A stretch of DNA of 64,000 nucleotides. Origin: Pyricularia pennisetigena. Taxonomy: Eukaryota; Ascomycota; Sordariomycetes; Magnaporthales; Pyriculariaceae. The stretch lies in NCBI RefSeq assembly GCF_004337985.1, contig NW_021940920.1:1906549-1970548 (forward strand), given 5' to 3'. Shown piece after piece: positions 1 through 12,663 of this stretch; positions within the stretch are counted from its first letter, which is position 1; every line of letters starts with the position of its first letter. The notes under the pieces are model-generated. The model saw only the letters and a list, made by a program, of their open reading frames with translations, did no database searches and was not told where the DNA came from. Both the position numbers and the translations under genes were made by a program.

Positions 1-716
1 ACCTACTTCTGACCACGATGCTCATGCGATCCGACATCAACCCCTTCGACTCACAGGAAACAAAGCCATACCGCAACGACCCGCGCATCGCCGCCATGAA
101 AGACCTCGTCGATGCTTACCAACGTGATGACATTCACCAGTACGAGGCTGTCCTCAAGAAGAACCTGGACCTCTTGGCCGACCCATTCATTGCCGAGAAC
201 ATCGACGAAGTCACGCGTACCATGCGCACCAAGGCCGTACAGCGCCTGATCGCACCTTACGAGCGAGTCCGCGTCGACTGGATAGCCGCACAGCTCCGAA
301 TCACTGAAGCCGAGGCCCGCGACATCCTGGGGTTCCTCATTATCGACGGCAAGGTCGCTGGCAAGATTGATCAGTCGCGTGGCCTGGTCGAGATCGAGTC
401 ACGGGCCGATATGGACCGCGTCGTGGCCATCAAGAGCTTGGCTGATGCGCTGCCCCTGTACTTTGGCCAACTGTTCAGCTCGAGCGAGGGTCTCAGGACG
501 GGTGAAGCCTCGGCCGGATTCTTTGGCGGCGCTGGCGAAGGTGATTTCTTCATGGGCTTCGACGAGCCCCTCGGCGGGCTTGGTCATGCAGTGAGGAGGA
601 GCACGCGTGCCGGCAGGGGCAAGACTGCGGGGACTGCATGGGGACGAGGTAGTAGCTCTGGCGCAGGGCCCCTGTCATATCTCAACTCCTCGGCAGTTCA
701 TTCGACTTTTACGTGA
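1..716 (+). CDS. csnB: COP9 signalosome subunit 2 (CSN2), 3' part, 5' truncated by window edge
   Basis: The reading frame is open from base 3 to a TGA at 714-716, so the left edge cuts the gene and the ATG at 18 is internal. The visible part begins with MLMRSDINPFDSQETKPY, a block highly conserved in CSN2 of animals and fungi. It continues through the PCI winged-helix region (about residues 70-130 of this fragment, including LIAPYERVRVDWIAAQL and the GKIDQSRGLVEIE strand). CSN2 is a scaffold of the COP9 signalosome, which removes Nedd8 from cullins. The last roughly 80 residues are Gly/Ser/Arg-rich and not conserved in the family as I know it; an unread 3' intron could alter this tail. Family assignment is firm; the exact C-terminus is not. 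Confidence 0.9.
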   Translation, partial: LLLTTMLMRSDINPFDSQETKPYRNDPRIAAMKDLVDAYQRDDIHQYEAVLKKNLDLLADPFIAENIDEVTRTMRTKAVQRLIAPYERVRVDWIAAQLRITEAEARDILGFLIIDGKVAGKIDQSRGLVEIESRADMDRVVAIKSLADALPLYFGQLFSSSEGLRTGEASAGFFGGAGEGDFFMGFDEPLGGLGHAVRRSTRAGRGKTAGTAWGRGSSSGAGPLSYLNSSAVHSTFT

Positions 717-3700
717 TATTTCTGGGCATGATCGGAGCTGATCCGATTAAACCCGGAAACACTTCAAATGGTTGGGTCCTGCTCTTGGTAGCACATTCAC
801 GATTCGGGGACTATGGCTGTCTTTTTTCATGATTTTCATTTCTATGGTTCTTTTCTCGTCACATACATCGCCGCGGAAGACTAGACGGTACGGGCATTTG
901 GGAGCTACGGAGTTTGTTGTCGCCTTGCGCATTGCGCTTTGCGCGTCAAAAAGATTAAAAAAAATTATGATAATGTCATGACTTTTTCAATTCCTCGGTC
1001 ACCCGGACCACAATCTCTTTTTGCCATTTGGAGGATGCACTCATTGCCAAGCCCGGTCTTACCGTCGGCTTGAATACGAAACCGGAGACTTTTATTCTGA
1101 CAAGTCACTTTTTCCCGGATCGTATGTCTTGTGTTCGGTGTGCGGCGCCAGCTGGCTGATTATTTCGCTCTTTTCAGGGTGACATGCTGACGTGCTTTCC
1201 CAGACTGGCGGATATTTCGAGTGTGACTGTGTGCCCCAGCTGCGTGGTGGGTGATGCAAGAGGATAAGATAATACCGAGGTGGCCCCTTCGCAACAGATG
1301 ATAGAGAGAGAGACGCTACACTAAGGTAGCATTTATGGCCACGGACGGCTCCCGGAGAAGACTCCCCGGCGCGAAAGACGGACCAACAGGGGGAAAAAAG
1401 GGCATACAGGAGGACGAAAGTTGTGTGTGGTGCGATCTGAGGCGTCCCACCAATGAAATCGGTGGGACGTGACCAGAGTATGCAGTATGCAGTCCTCGCC
1501 GGTTTCGTGAGGGCAGACAGGCACGAAAAAGATGGAACGAGTAGAAGAAACAAAAGAAGATGAAGAAAAACCAAGATCTTGGTACAATTGGAGAGGGGTG
1601 TACCGGCACGTAGTAGACAACAAACCCACAGAACCTAAACAGGTACGGCCAAGATTTCAGAGCCTACCAAACATTGTATCCTCATCCTGGGTCTATGATC
1701 TTAGAGGGTGCAGTTGCTTTTTGTTGCTGCTTTCAGGATGAAATGAAAACGGGGGGATTTTCCCCCCTGCGTTCCGTTTTCCTCAGCAGTAACCGGCTCC
1801 CAGTGCCGAGCCGTGAATTGTTCCCCAGGTTGCAAATATAGTAATGGGCAATCATCCACAGCCACCAATGCCAGGATATTATGGTCACACATGATGCAAG
1901 GGAGAAAAACCAGTACGCTCGATGGAGATCAAGCAGTTATCAGATGCAAGGAAAGGCGGAGAGACGGACGGATGAAGGAATGTCTACTTGCAGATCTTTG
2001 GGGACGGGTCATGCCGCCTACCAAAGCAGAGTAGCTAGACCGCATCAATCTTTATCTATCGATAATGTATTTTGTGTTTTATGGGTGAGTACGGAGCCGG
2101 ATTCGTTGATGGCGTATTGTCGCTTGTGCTGATGCAAAGAAAAACGGCATAGAAAACCTTGTTTTCTGTCCCTGACGCCATCCGACTTCTAGTTGCCCAG
2201 ACTTGCCAGGCAAACACCACTTCAGATTTTTTTTCCCCGAGACACGGAAGGTTCTCGAGGGCCCAGAAACAGGGAGGGTGGGCCACGGGTGGAATGGATG
2301 TTTAAGGTTACACTATGCGGTAGCAGCAGTTAGATGAAGGCGCGGGATGCATGAGAGATCTTACATCTAGAGGGTAAAGAGCTATTCCTTTGTCACGACT
2401 GGAATTGCGACTGATCAATCGCGTAGCCCAGAGTCAAGAAGAAAAGTCACAGGCCCTGTAAGTTCAGAACGCAACGCAATACGAGTTGTCTGCCACGATA
2501 CCAGATGCGAGGCAGCATAAAAAAGATGCTTCTACCAGAGCCCGCGCTTTGCAACGGGTTAAGAGAGAGAAAAGAAACATCAGGCGTCATCAAATCTGCG
2601 GCTGCTCATCCTAGCACAGCACACACGGCACAGAGAGAGGGGTAAGAACCCGGTATGTGACCTATCAACTTTGACGGGTGCGCGGTGGCGCGAGCAAGGG
2701 GAAACGGGCTCCGGATGATGCTCACCATTACAGTAAAGCACAGCATGTGAGTTGCCGGGCGAGGTCGACTCGGGATGACGGCCAGTAATTGCAAAAGTCA
2801 GAGGCTTGTGGGTAGAAAGAATTTGTCCAAAAAAGAAAAGAGGGGGAAAACAAAGTCGAATGCAAGGGCAAGGAGAGGAAGAGGCTAACATAGAGAAAGA
2901 TCGACGCCAGCAGGGGCCGGGTTTATAACCGTCCTAGGTTATTAGGGCGACATGGATAAGGTTAGCGTAAATTTTACTAGCTCACCCATGGTGCATGTAC
3001 GTATTACTGCCGGTTCGTCGTCGATAAGCTGCCCTTTCAGAGAAGGAGACCTGACTTGACCATGTTGTTATGATCCAGGGCAGGGTGGGGACTCTGTAAG
3101 GCGCAACGACAGTCTCCCCCGGTGAACAGCACGTAATCCTGGCCGTTGGACAAGGTGTGCATTCCATTCTAATCAATTCCGAGCCCGAATGGCTCGGCTC
3201 GCTCCCTTTCTCTTGTTCAGGCTGCCTTTGGGACGGACACGTTCCGCTTGGAGAAGCGATTGGGTTTCTGGGTTCCGCCCTGATTGACTGGTCAGCAATC
3301 AAGCACTTAGTACGCCAAGTCTTTCCTTTGTGTTGGTCAGAGCTCAGTTCAAAGTACGAGGTACAAAGTGACAGTGGCAACCGTTCTGAATTGTCAAACA
3401 AGACACATCAGAGGGTCACATTGAGAGATTTTTGACTCGATTGTACAAAGTAAGTGTTTGTGGATTTGCTAGGGCCGAGTTTGTTATTTCACTCGCCCTG
3501 GTTGCTATTAGCGAGTACGCGCACCTTATTAAGGCCACTAGTCTAGTGTAATGTGGGGTCTACTCGATCTGTGGCGGCATCAAAATGGCCTCCATCTCTT
3601 CTCTTTCTCGCATTCTCTGCAACGCCACTAGACTGTAGTCTAATACCACACTGCCTAGGTACCTTGGGTGTATTTGATGGTTGATTTTGATGAATCGAAT

Positions 3701-6000
3701 CCTGAAATGGCTTCCAAGCGCTGCTGTGGCCTTTTGCGGACCTACACAAGACCATAGTTTACCGCAAATTCAATCGGCGATCGATAGTGGTTATTTAACC
3801 TTGGCGTCGGATGCTCCCACCGTCAAAGTGGGTCCGTTGGTTGCGATATCAAGGGCAAATAAATGGCCAGACCTTGCACTGACCAGACTCGGGAACACGG
3901 TAACATGGCCGTAAAGGTCGGCGATGTCCAATGAGCTGTTGGCACCTGCCAGGGTTTCTTCGTCCAGGGCTGCCGCAGGTATATTTGCTCCATAGGCGGA
4001 CCTATCAATGGTCACTGGAAATGATGCCTGCAATCTGGCTGACAGCAATGTAACCTACCCAGCTATAAAACGAGCCGGATTTTCTTCGCTTCGCTAGGGT
4101 TCACAGTAAAAAAAAAAAGTCTCTAATCTCGTACATGGATCTCAACTGGTAGGTCCTGTAATAGATGGTCTTGGAATGCGGGGGTCATTTGATAACTGCG
4201 TCGCAAAGCAGCACCGAGGTGCCGGATGAATGGGGATGTTCTAATTGACTGCAGACCAAGGCACTGCTTTGATTCGCACCAGACCCATCATTTCATCCTG
4301 CGCCGGAATTGGCTTTAGCGAAGATGGAATTATCCGTCCGGAGAGCTTTCTATCACAATAAACCCCTGGTTCCTGAAGGGAGGGAATTGAACGGCTGCCG
4401 TTTTAATGTATGCTGACCTGTTCGTCCCGTCCTTCCAGTCTTGATGCGGGCCAAACATTGTCATCCCACCAAGCCCAGCCAGCAAAACCCCCAGGTGCCA
4501 AACAGTGGATCTGACCGCTTTAATTGAGTAAAAATTCCCGGCATCACCAAAGCCGGCAGTCTTCCCGTCCGTGCGATTTGAAGAAGTGTGGTGTCCTATT
4601 TGACGACACTTTTAGTGAGGAGTACTTCTGACGCCGTTTGTATACCATCATCTACGCCCCAATTCGGGCCTTGCGATCCAACAAAGATGATCGTCAGTGG
4701 CGTCGCACCAGCCAGTTCTCGGTAAACCCACCTCTTTAAACCCTCCCTCTTTGTTTGTCCCAGTTGAGCTGTCACAGGGAGGCCACGGGCGGCCGCAGTT
4801 GTCCCAATCCTTGCCATGGGCGCACAAGGATAGGAGAAACTCACGAGGATAGAAACAAAGCGTTATGGTCGGTCGGTGCAACGCACACAGTACGGCAAGC
4901 ACCAGCACCAGCACCACCTGGCTGTTCTTGGTGACACCCTGCCACGCAATATTAGATGGCTCGAGGATGCTGCCACTATTTCAAAACTTAATCAAGTCAA
5001 GGAATCAATGTAGCAGCCAGCTGCTGCAATTTGTCTGTTCGTTTGTGCTAAGACAGGGCCATAACATATACAAGGAAAACACACCTACACCCTCACAACT
5101 CACTCGAGCTGTCCTTCTCTCCCCTTATTCGCTATTATCCTCCTCAAAAGAAATCCTGCTGCAGCCACATCTGTCAACCAAGGCATCCCCCCGTATCGTA
5201 CTATAACATCTCAATATTATTCGGTAGATTCCTGTGCATCTTCTCACACGGCACAGCCGCCGTAGCCGACATCGCAAAGAGCACAGGTCGATATCTCGCT
5301 TGGTATGTACTGGGCAAGCAGATAGACAGATCCCATGCTCCGTTACAATTCCAAGCTGGAACCCCCCTCCCGCCCTCCGACTGGCACACTATCTTCTGCT
5401 CCACTTCAACCACGATTCGACACGGCTGGGCCTGGGAGAGTCCAACTCCACGATCTCTTCCCTACTTACATTAAGCGAGCGACCACCAAGATATTTTCTC
5501 CGGTTTGCTGACATCTGACGAGCTGGTACGGTGTTTGACCGCACAAAGCAGTAGCACGTCAATGTGCAACCAAGGCCGCACCTAGACCGAGACCCAGACC
5601 CAGACCCAGATCCAAACCCCGGCCACGTTGGTTCATCACTTATAACCTGTCGGACCGCATTCCGTTTGAGTCGCCTAATCCATCTCCTATCAAATTTCGT
5701 CCTCGTTGTGATCCCTCGCACCTGCAAATCCCTTCCGTGTAGGTGCGGGAGGGCATGTTGTCATCTTGATTCAAAAAGGCAAAGAAACAAGCAGCACTGC
5801 ACAGACCTGGCCAAGAGAGACAACCCGAGTGGAAAGTGTGAAGGCTGAAGACGGATCGTGCCAGACTTTCAGCCGATTTGGGTGCTCCGCCAAAGGCACT
5901 GAGGAGTAAACCACCAAACGAATACGCGCGCACAAAGGCGACGGCAACCTCCAAGGAAAAAAAAAAAAAAAATAACAAAAACAGACCCCAAGGCAGCCCG
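717..6000. other. long intergenic stretch without a supported gene
   Basis: About 5.3 kb of ordinary base composition separates CSN2 from the OTU gene. The frames here are short, lack family features and overlap in several frames. It holds a short (AGACCC)n run near 5587-5609, A-runs at 4109 and 5959, and pyrimidine-rich tracts. A reading frame on the minus strand at 3791-4048 looks protein-like but has no ATG. The right-hand end presumably contains the promoter and leader of the OTU gene. Confidence 0.6.
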
Positions 6001-8653
6001 ATGTTCCGGCCGCGACCAAACCCTGTCGACCAATTCGCATACCCATTTGGGTTCAGCGCCGACCAAGAGGCCGATTTCTCGTACTATTCACAGCAGCAAT
6101 TGCCAAACTCCTTTCTGCTTGCGGCAATTGGATGCGACTCGATTCAGGTCAGCAGACGAGAAGCTGGAAGTGGAGGAATTCCAGCACAGCAGCAACAGGA
6201 GGGACCTTGCACAAACGAGAACACCATCGCTGCGGAGCCAGGCACAGGTGGGGCAGCTATCAACCAAAGAGAGGGGGCTACCCTGTCTGGGGTGGCTCCT
6301 TCACCTCCCCATACAACACCAGCAACGGCAGCTGCAGCAGCTGCTCTCCTCGATCGTCATCGCTACAGCAGAACCAACCCCACCTCGTCTGCCGTGGTGG
6401 TTGGCGATTTCGACTTTTCGAGCTACCAGCTCCCAAGCCATCAGCTCAACCGACACAGCCTCCCTCATTCTCGGCCATCTTCTCACCAACTATTGTCATC
6501 GTTGCCATCGCCCTCCTCGCCCACCACTCACAGCCTCGTTCGCAATCGGCTGAACGACCCGGAGCTCCTCGCGACCGCTCGTCTTTTGCGGGAGACGACG
6601 GTCATCACCAAAATGGACGAAGGCGTCGCCGCAACCGACGACCTCGCTGCTCAGGAGGCTGCTGCAAGGGAATATCAGCCACAACTTACGGTAAGCGTTT
6701 GTCGTCCTATATTATGCAGCTCTCTTTTCATTTTCCCAGTCTATAGCACTCCAAAACGCTGTTTAAACTCAATTGTGTAATGGTCGTTGCCCCTTTGGCG
6801 ACCGTCAAGCTCCTGATCCAGATCGCTATTTTCGATTTCCCCGCATTCCGCTAAGCTAGGTTCTGATCACGCCAATTGATTGTCCTCGGGCTTCCACCAC
6901 CACATACCTTACCCTTGTTGGATCGACAGCGCTGACTTGTATCTTTATTTATCCTCTGAAACAGGGTCCTCTCGTTGGTTTCAAACAGCCAAGCCATGCC
7001 ATAACCGAAGAATACGCCAAGGCCGACCCGGTCTACGTGGAGAAGACGATGGTAAGCTAGCGCCGACATGCCCGACGTAATCCAACTAGAAAGATCGCAA
7101 AATGGGAAGGAGATGGAATTCCCAACACCCAGTTTGCATCTTACTATGCCGCTGAAACCATGGATGGGGCTGACTTGGTTGCCAGGCTCTCCCGAACACG
7201 TACTCGCACTATCGCCCCATACTTGGCGACGGCAATTGCGGCTGGAGAGGTGAGCAGGACCTACGTACCCTGTCACCAGGGTTTGGTTCGTTATCAACAG
7301 CATCATTACCAATGTAAACTAACATTCGAATCAGCAATCGGCTACGCGTACTTTGAGACCCTCATCCTGACAGCGACTTCTGCTAAGATTAAGGGGGAGC
7401 ATGAGCGTGTCACTTCTCTGAACGACTACATATCCAACGTTGGTGGGTATGGTTCGTATATCTGGGAGGACATGGTGGACGAAACATTGGCACTTCTCAA
7501 GGAAATTGGCGATTTCCTTGTCCAAGGAGATCAAGAAGGCGCCTTGGCTCACCTGCACACCCGCTTTAACCAACCTGAAGTCTCCAGTGCCATAGTCTAT
7601 CACCTTCGCATGCTGGCTGCCTCGTACCTCAAGGGTCACCCTGGCGATTACGAGCCATTCACCAACGGCGGAGTCCAGAATCACTGCAGCGGTACGATCG
7701 AGCCTATTGATCGTGAGATTGATCACCTGGGGGTCACCTTGCTTGTCGAGGTTTTATTGAAGCCGGCGGGGTTTGTTCTCGAGATTGCATATCTGGATCG
7801 CAGTGCCGGTGAGCAAGTTAATGTCTACCGCTTCCCGGACGAGGCCAACGGCCAGGATGAATCGACTTTGGGCCCTGTGATTCACCTTCTGTTCCGCCCG
7901 GATCATTATGACATCCTCTACAAGCCGGCACCCCAGCCTGTCGACCTGCAGGTATATCGCGCCATGATTCCCACTGAGATAGTACCGGATATACAACAAA
8001 TGAGCCAATGGGGAATGGACTCAACTGCCTCCAATATCAACTATGACGTTCTCAGCATGATTCCGGGGTTCGACTTGAATCCTAAAGGGGGTCAGCGTCA
8101 GCAGGAATTGATGAATGCCCCATCTTACAGTCAGCGTCCAGACCCAGCCGCGTCATGGACGCCGTCGCCAACGTCCTACACGCAACAAATGACACCGCCA
8201 GCTCCATCTCCAGCCTTGTCGGTTACCTATGCTTCCCAACGAAGCCGTCAACAGTCTCTTCACGAAGTTCCACCACAATCGTACGTTGCCGTGCAGCACC
8301 ATCTCCAGCACCACCATCAATACCATGACCCGCCGCAGCACCAAGAGCAGCAGCACCCAATACGGTTTAGCACGCACTGTTGGCCTACAGCACAATCGAA
8401 TGCGTTTTCAGACTTCCCTGTGGCAAAGGAAGAGCAGACTTTGCAGACGGCGACTATGCAAAACAGCCCGCTGAATACGATACATTTCAATAACCCCAAT
8501 TTCCAGCCTCAAGAGTACAAGCCCGGAGACGAAGGGTCGCCAAAAGCAATGGCAAACAAGAGAAAGGGCGAGCAATCTGCCAAGAAGGCGAAGAAGCTTG
8601 CCGCGCCCGATCACAAGGCCATGGAGCGTAATTGGAAGCCAATGTCACTCTGA
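6001..8653 (+). CDS. otubain-like OTU-family deubiquitinase (peptidase C65), frame break in exon 3
   Basis: Proposed exons are 6001-6690, 6965-7051, about 7094-7185, about 7186-7249 and 7335-8653 (TGA). The C65 OTU core is clear: YSHYRPILGDGNCGW with catalytic Asp and Cys at 7201-7245, continuing across an 85-bp intron into RAIGYAYFETL. Catalytic His lies in RPDHYDILYK (about 7894-7923). Otubains cleave ubiquitin, typically K48-linked, from substrates. The N-terminal 190 residues are Gln/Ser/Pro-rich; a second candidate start is the ATG at 6612 (MDEGVAATDD), which gives a length nearer to animal otubains. A C-terminal tail of about 230 residues is Gln/His/Pro-rich and ends in a Lys-rich patch. 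The frame of KWEGDGIPNTQFASYYAAE (7103-7159) does not join the NTYSHYRP frame by any GT-AG intron I can find. Either a base is missing or extra, or the gene is broken. Confidence 0.8.
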
Positions 8654-9245
8654 GAGAAGGGAACCGTGAGACCGGAAGCAGGATGCGCATGCTTGTATTT
8701 TTGTGTGTGATGGCGGCGTTTCCAGTACCAAGCTGGAAGTCGTATGGGAGTTTGTACGGGAGATGACTCTACGACGCAAGATTGCGAAATTCTTGTTTGA
8801 TGGTAATGTATGGCCACGGCGTTTAATGTGTCCTTTTATATCCTTTTTTTTTTTTTTTTTTTTTGTAACTGCATTTTGAGGAAAGGGAATGTGGTGTGCG
8901 ATGACCAATGTTCACGACTCTTGCATCTTGATACCATGCTATTGGCCTCACAATACCAGAGTGAGTGTGCCACGAACCAACTATGAGACGGAAAACAGCT
9001 GGATTGTCGGTGACCGGAGCCCAAACTGTAGCGAAAATGCAACATGATAAGAGGCGCTGGACTATCCTAACGAGTGAGAAGTTGTAACAGCAGAACCCCC
9101 CACTCTGCTTAGATGCTGAACAATTATCACAGTTGACGACAGGGCTGTGGGAGTTGATGAGCTCGACAATCTCATTGCTGGCCAGACCTATCAAACGAAC
9201 GCTATTTGGACAAGTGAGACAGTCAGAAACACGAATTGATTCCAT
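8654..9245. other. convergent intergenic region with T-run
   Basis: This region lies between two convergent genes. A T homopolymer of about 20 bases near 8843-8863 is the only notable element. No gene is supported. Confidence 0.6.
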
Positions 9246-11504
9246 CTAACTAATGGGTTTGTTTTGACCAGGTCTCCTCTTCTCGATGGCAAGAACCGTG
9301 TGGATGAACTCGCTCTTCAAGGCGCTACCCTTGCGGCTAGCCAGTAGCTGCGCAGTCTTGAGTACGTTCTTGATCTGGCGACCATTGAGCTCGATCTCGG
9401 CGAGGTCGTCAATGTCCCGCTCGGGCACCGACATCCTGCCGCCCAGAAAGTTGCGCCAAATGGCGGCACGGGAGGCCGGTGTCAGGTCCGGGTACTCGAG
9501 GCTTACGTGGATGCGAGACTGGAAGGCGCGGTCGATATTATCGCAGCGGTTGGTGGTCATGAACATGATACCCTGGAAGTACTCGAGGGTCCGCAGGAAG
9601 ATGGACACGACCTTGTTGCGTTCCAGGTCGTGGGTCGACCGGGCCTCGAGGAAGACGTCGCACTCGTCCAACAGCAGTACGGCGTTCCACCGCGCGACCA
9701 GCTCCAGTATCCGCGACAGGCCGGCCTCGACCTCGTGCGGCCGGCTACCCAGGTCGCCCGAACTGAGCGTATGCAGCGGCACGCGGAGGTGTTCGGCCAC
9801 CGCCTCAGCCGTAAGCGTCTTACCCACTCCCGGAGGCCCCGACAGCAGGCAGATAACTCCCTGGCCCTTGCCGGCGATGACGTCGTCAAACGATCCCTTG
9901 GACTCGGCGTCAAGCTGAGACTCGGTGAAGGCCATGATGAGCTCCTTGTGGTCCTGGTCCAGCACGAGCTTGTCGAACGCGCCGTCGTCCCAGCGTATGT
10001 CGGCGATGCGGTCGACGTAAAAGTCGAGCCACTTCTTTGCCTTGAGGCTGTAGCCACGCGTGCGGCGGTGGCAGATCATCTGGTGGAAGGGCGTCAGCTT
10101 GACAGACCCATCCTCATTCAGGCCGTGCTCCAGCTTGTACGCCTCGAGACGCTCCAGATCCCGCGCGTTCCAGTCGTCGACATAGCGGCGCGGGGTCGGC
10201 CAGGGAGAGAAGCGGTTGAAGCTCTCGATGTCGACGACGACGCGTCCGCTGATCTCGACGGGAACCTCCTTGCCCTGCTGGTCCCAGCCGATGGCGGTGC
10301 CAGAGTACTGCCGGTACTTGTGACCCGCGAGCTCCTCGAAACGGGCGCCGCGACTGATGAGGGCGGCGCTTAGCGCGTCCCGGTCGGCGTGAAACGACAA
10401 GGGGTTGATGTTCAGCCCGGTGATGGGCTTGGTGCCGAGGAACTCTGGAATGTCGGTCGCCACTTCGGAGCGGCCGAACTCGGTACCAGAGAAGTCGACA
10501 CACTCGCCGCGCACACGCAGGAACTTGCCGCACTGGTTCTCCATGTACTCGGTCTCGACCACCTCCATGGCCACGGTCTGCGCGCTGGTGACGGCGGCGT
10601 CCCCGGGCTGAAAGATCATCCATAAGTCCGAGAATTTGATGACGCCGTGGCGGATGTAGTCCTCAAAGGCGGCAATCTTGTCACCAATCTCGTACCGGAG
10701 GATCCCGTCCAGGACTGTCAGGTGCTGGCTCATGTCCCTTTTGTCCTTGTCGTCGGCGTCGGCGTCTTTGGCAACCTCGGCGACGTAGGCCTTGAACTTT
10801 TCCCAGCGGTGGACAAAGGGGACAAAAGGGGCCTCGAATTCAAGCCGGTCCAGCTCGATGGCCACGCCCGGGTAGTCGTTCAGGATCTCGGCCAGGGCCT
10901 TCTTGAGGTGAGGAGACTGAATCACGATGGAGTGCGCCTCGAGCTTCTTGCGGGCATCGTTGGACTTGACGTTGCGCACCAAGACGGCGTATTGGGCCGT
11001 CTCGTCGTTCTCTGCAGGCTCTGGGACGTCCTGTGTTTTGAGTTTTTGTGTTAACGAAGGGGATGACGGAAGACGGGCGAGATTGCTCTATGAACGAGGT
11101 TGACTTACCTTGGGATACTTGTCCACCCACGTCCAGTTGCCGTCGCTGTCCTTGAGCGAACGGTAGATGTTCTTGGGGGTAGCTAAGGAGCCGCGAGGTG
11201 CGAACTTCTTCTTGGCCTTCTTGGACTTTTTTGACTTTTTGGATTTGCTTTTCTTGCGGTCTGCCTCTTCATTCGTATCCTCCTCGGTGGACTGGTCGTC
11301 GGTCTCTTCATCCTCGGTCTCATCATCGGTGCTACACTTGGAGGTGGAGTCTTCCTCCTGCTCGGACTCTGGAGATGAATCCTCATCAACAACAATTTTG
11401 CCACGTTTTCCGGCAACCTTGCGGGACTTGCCGCATTTGCAGGCCGAGGCTTCTTTAGTGGCTTTAGAGCGCCGACTTTGGCGGCCCTTGGTTGCTCGAG
11501 CCAT
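9246..11504 (-). CDS. AAA+ ATPase with N-terminal DUF7025-like domain
   Basis: Two exons, 11504-11109 and 11030-9246, are joined by a 78-bp intron with a GTAAGT donor, giving about 726 residues. Residues 1-115 are low complexity: a Ser/Asp/Glu-rich acidic stretch followed by a Lys/Ser-rich (KSKKSKKSKK) patch, likely disordered. The middle (about residues 250-450) resembles the N-terminal region of fungal cytosolic AAA proteins annotated as DUF7025 (SDLWMIFQPGD, VDFSGTEFG, IPEFLGTKPITGL). The C-terminal ATPase has Walker A GPPGVGKT (about residue 530), Walker B VLLLDECDVF (about 585) and an Arg-finger segment AFQSRIHVSLEYPD. Such proteins form a large fungal family whose members are mostly uncharacterised, so I do not assign a substrate. 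It is transcribed away from the MFS gene, sharing a 1.16-kb intergenic region. Confidence 0.88.
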
Positions 11505-12663
11505 GATGCTTCACTTGAAGGTGAAAGTAAGAGCGATACGTCTCTGAAGTGCTTCGAGATTGGGAGGAGCACACGGCTGAAAAGAAGGCCTGGTATGGAA
11601 AATGGATTGTGGTGTATGTCAGGCTGCCCGATAAATAGGGTACATATTTATATTCGATCACAGTGAGCAGAGTTCATGTCAGGCAACCGCAACATGATAA
11701 TGCAGGCCCATCACAAAATCACGATAGCCCTGCTGGCCGGGCGGCCGGTTGCCTGCCTGCTCTGCCTGCATAAACTTTATGCCATGCGCGTCCAGCACAT
11801 ACATTCTTTGTTCGTCTACTTTGGTCTTGGTCATGGTCTTGGCAGAACAATCAGACGGCAGCCTTACCAACATTATCAGCGGTAGCCTTACCGATACTAT
11901 CGGCGGTGACTCAAAATGATCGACTACTGGGCGGGAAACATTCGGATGTCTAACTAGGGTCTGGCGGCTAGACTTTGGGGTCCCGACAAATGAAAGATGG
12001 ATCAAGCCCAAGTGCTAGGCAGCAGAGCAGAAAATTGAACGAACTTGACGCTAACTGTCATATTTTGAGGCCGACCTAGGGGGTTGAGGCTGGCCAGGAT
12101 TGGCGGGCTCGGACATGGATAATTTTGGTTGCCTTCCCTTGTGGTCGATCCGTGGCGTCGCAGCACATTGGTGGAGTCAAGTAACCCAGGGTATCTCGCC
12201 GGGGCGAAATCGAACATAAACCGACGATGTTACCAATGGTGGGGTAAATCACGTGCCCAAGTCTACCGATTGTCCTTGTTACAGTACAAGCAAGGTCTTC
12301 GGATTGACTCGCTCAGAGATCCACATCGCGAAAGATGGCAATATTCCCAGCAAGACGAAAAGCCATCTCTCCTGCCGACCGATTTCGTCTTCCCGACACT
12401 TGTGCAATACGATCTTTTCTCTTGGACAAGCCCAGCACCCGGATGAGCTTGTCATGACGCCGACATTAACCGTTCAAGATGGGTACAGGTGCGGGGCATT
12501 GCGACTCTGTTCGTTTAGTTTGGTTGGCACTCTGCCATTTTTCTAAGCGAATTTAAAATAAATCTCTCAATCGCTGAAAGCGCAGACTCTTGACGTTGGG
12601 CCAAAACGAAAGAGATTTTTATATCAGCCACATCCGCGTCAAATCTCGCTAGTCCATGCAAGA
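11505..12663. promoter_or_regulatory. divergent promoter region between AAA ATPase and MFS transporter
   Basis: The genes on either side are transcribed outward from this 1.16-kb interval, so it must hold both promoters. Two near-repeats GCAGCCTTACCAACATTATCA and GCGGTAGCCTTACCGATACTATC lie near 11860-11905. No gene is supported. Confidence 0.5.

Noticed and set aside
1092..1629. Three overlapping minus-strand frames of 97-160 codons
   Set aside because: Low-complexity Phe/Ser/Leu content in three overlapping frames of pyrimidine-rich DNA; typical of non-coding sequence.
3791..4048. Protein-like minus-strand frame (SARLQASFPVTIDRS...)
   Set aside because: No in-frame ATG, no splice context that extends it, and no recognised family.
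5389..6066. Minus-strand frames of up to 112 codons before the OTU gene
   Set aside because: They arise from an (AGACCC) simple repeat and an A-run; no coding signal.
7331..7726. 131-codon minus-strand frame over the OTU domain
   Set aside because: Antisense of the conserved OTU core; no independent signal.
9507..10373. Long plus-strand frame inside the AAA ATPase gene
   Set aside because: Antisense shadow of a strongly biased coding region with no motif of its own.
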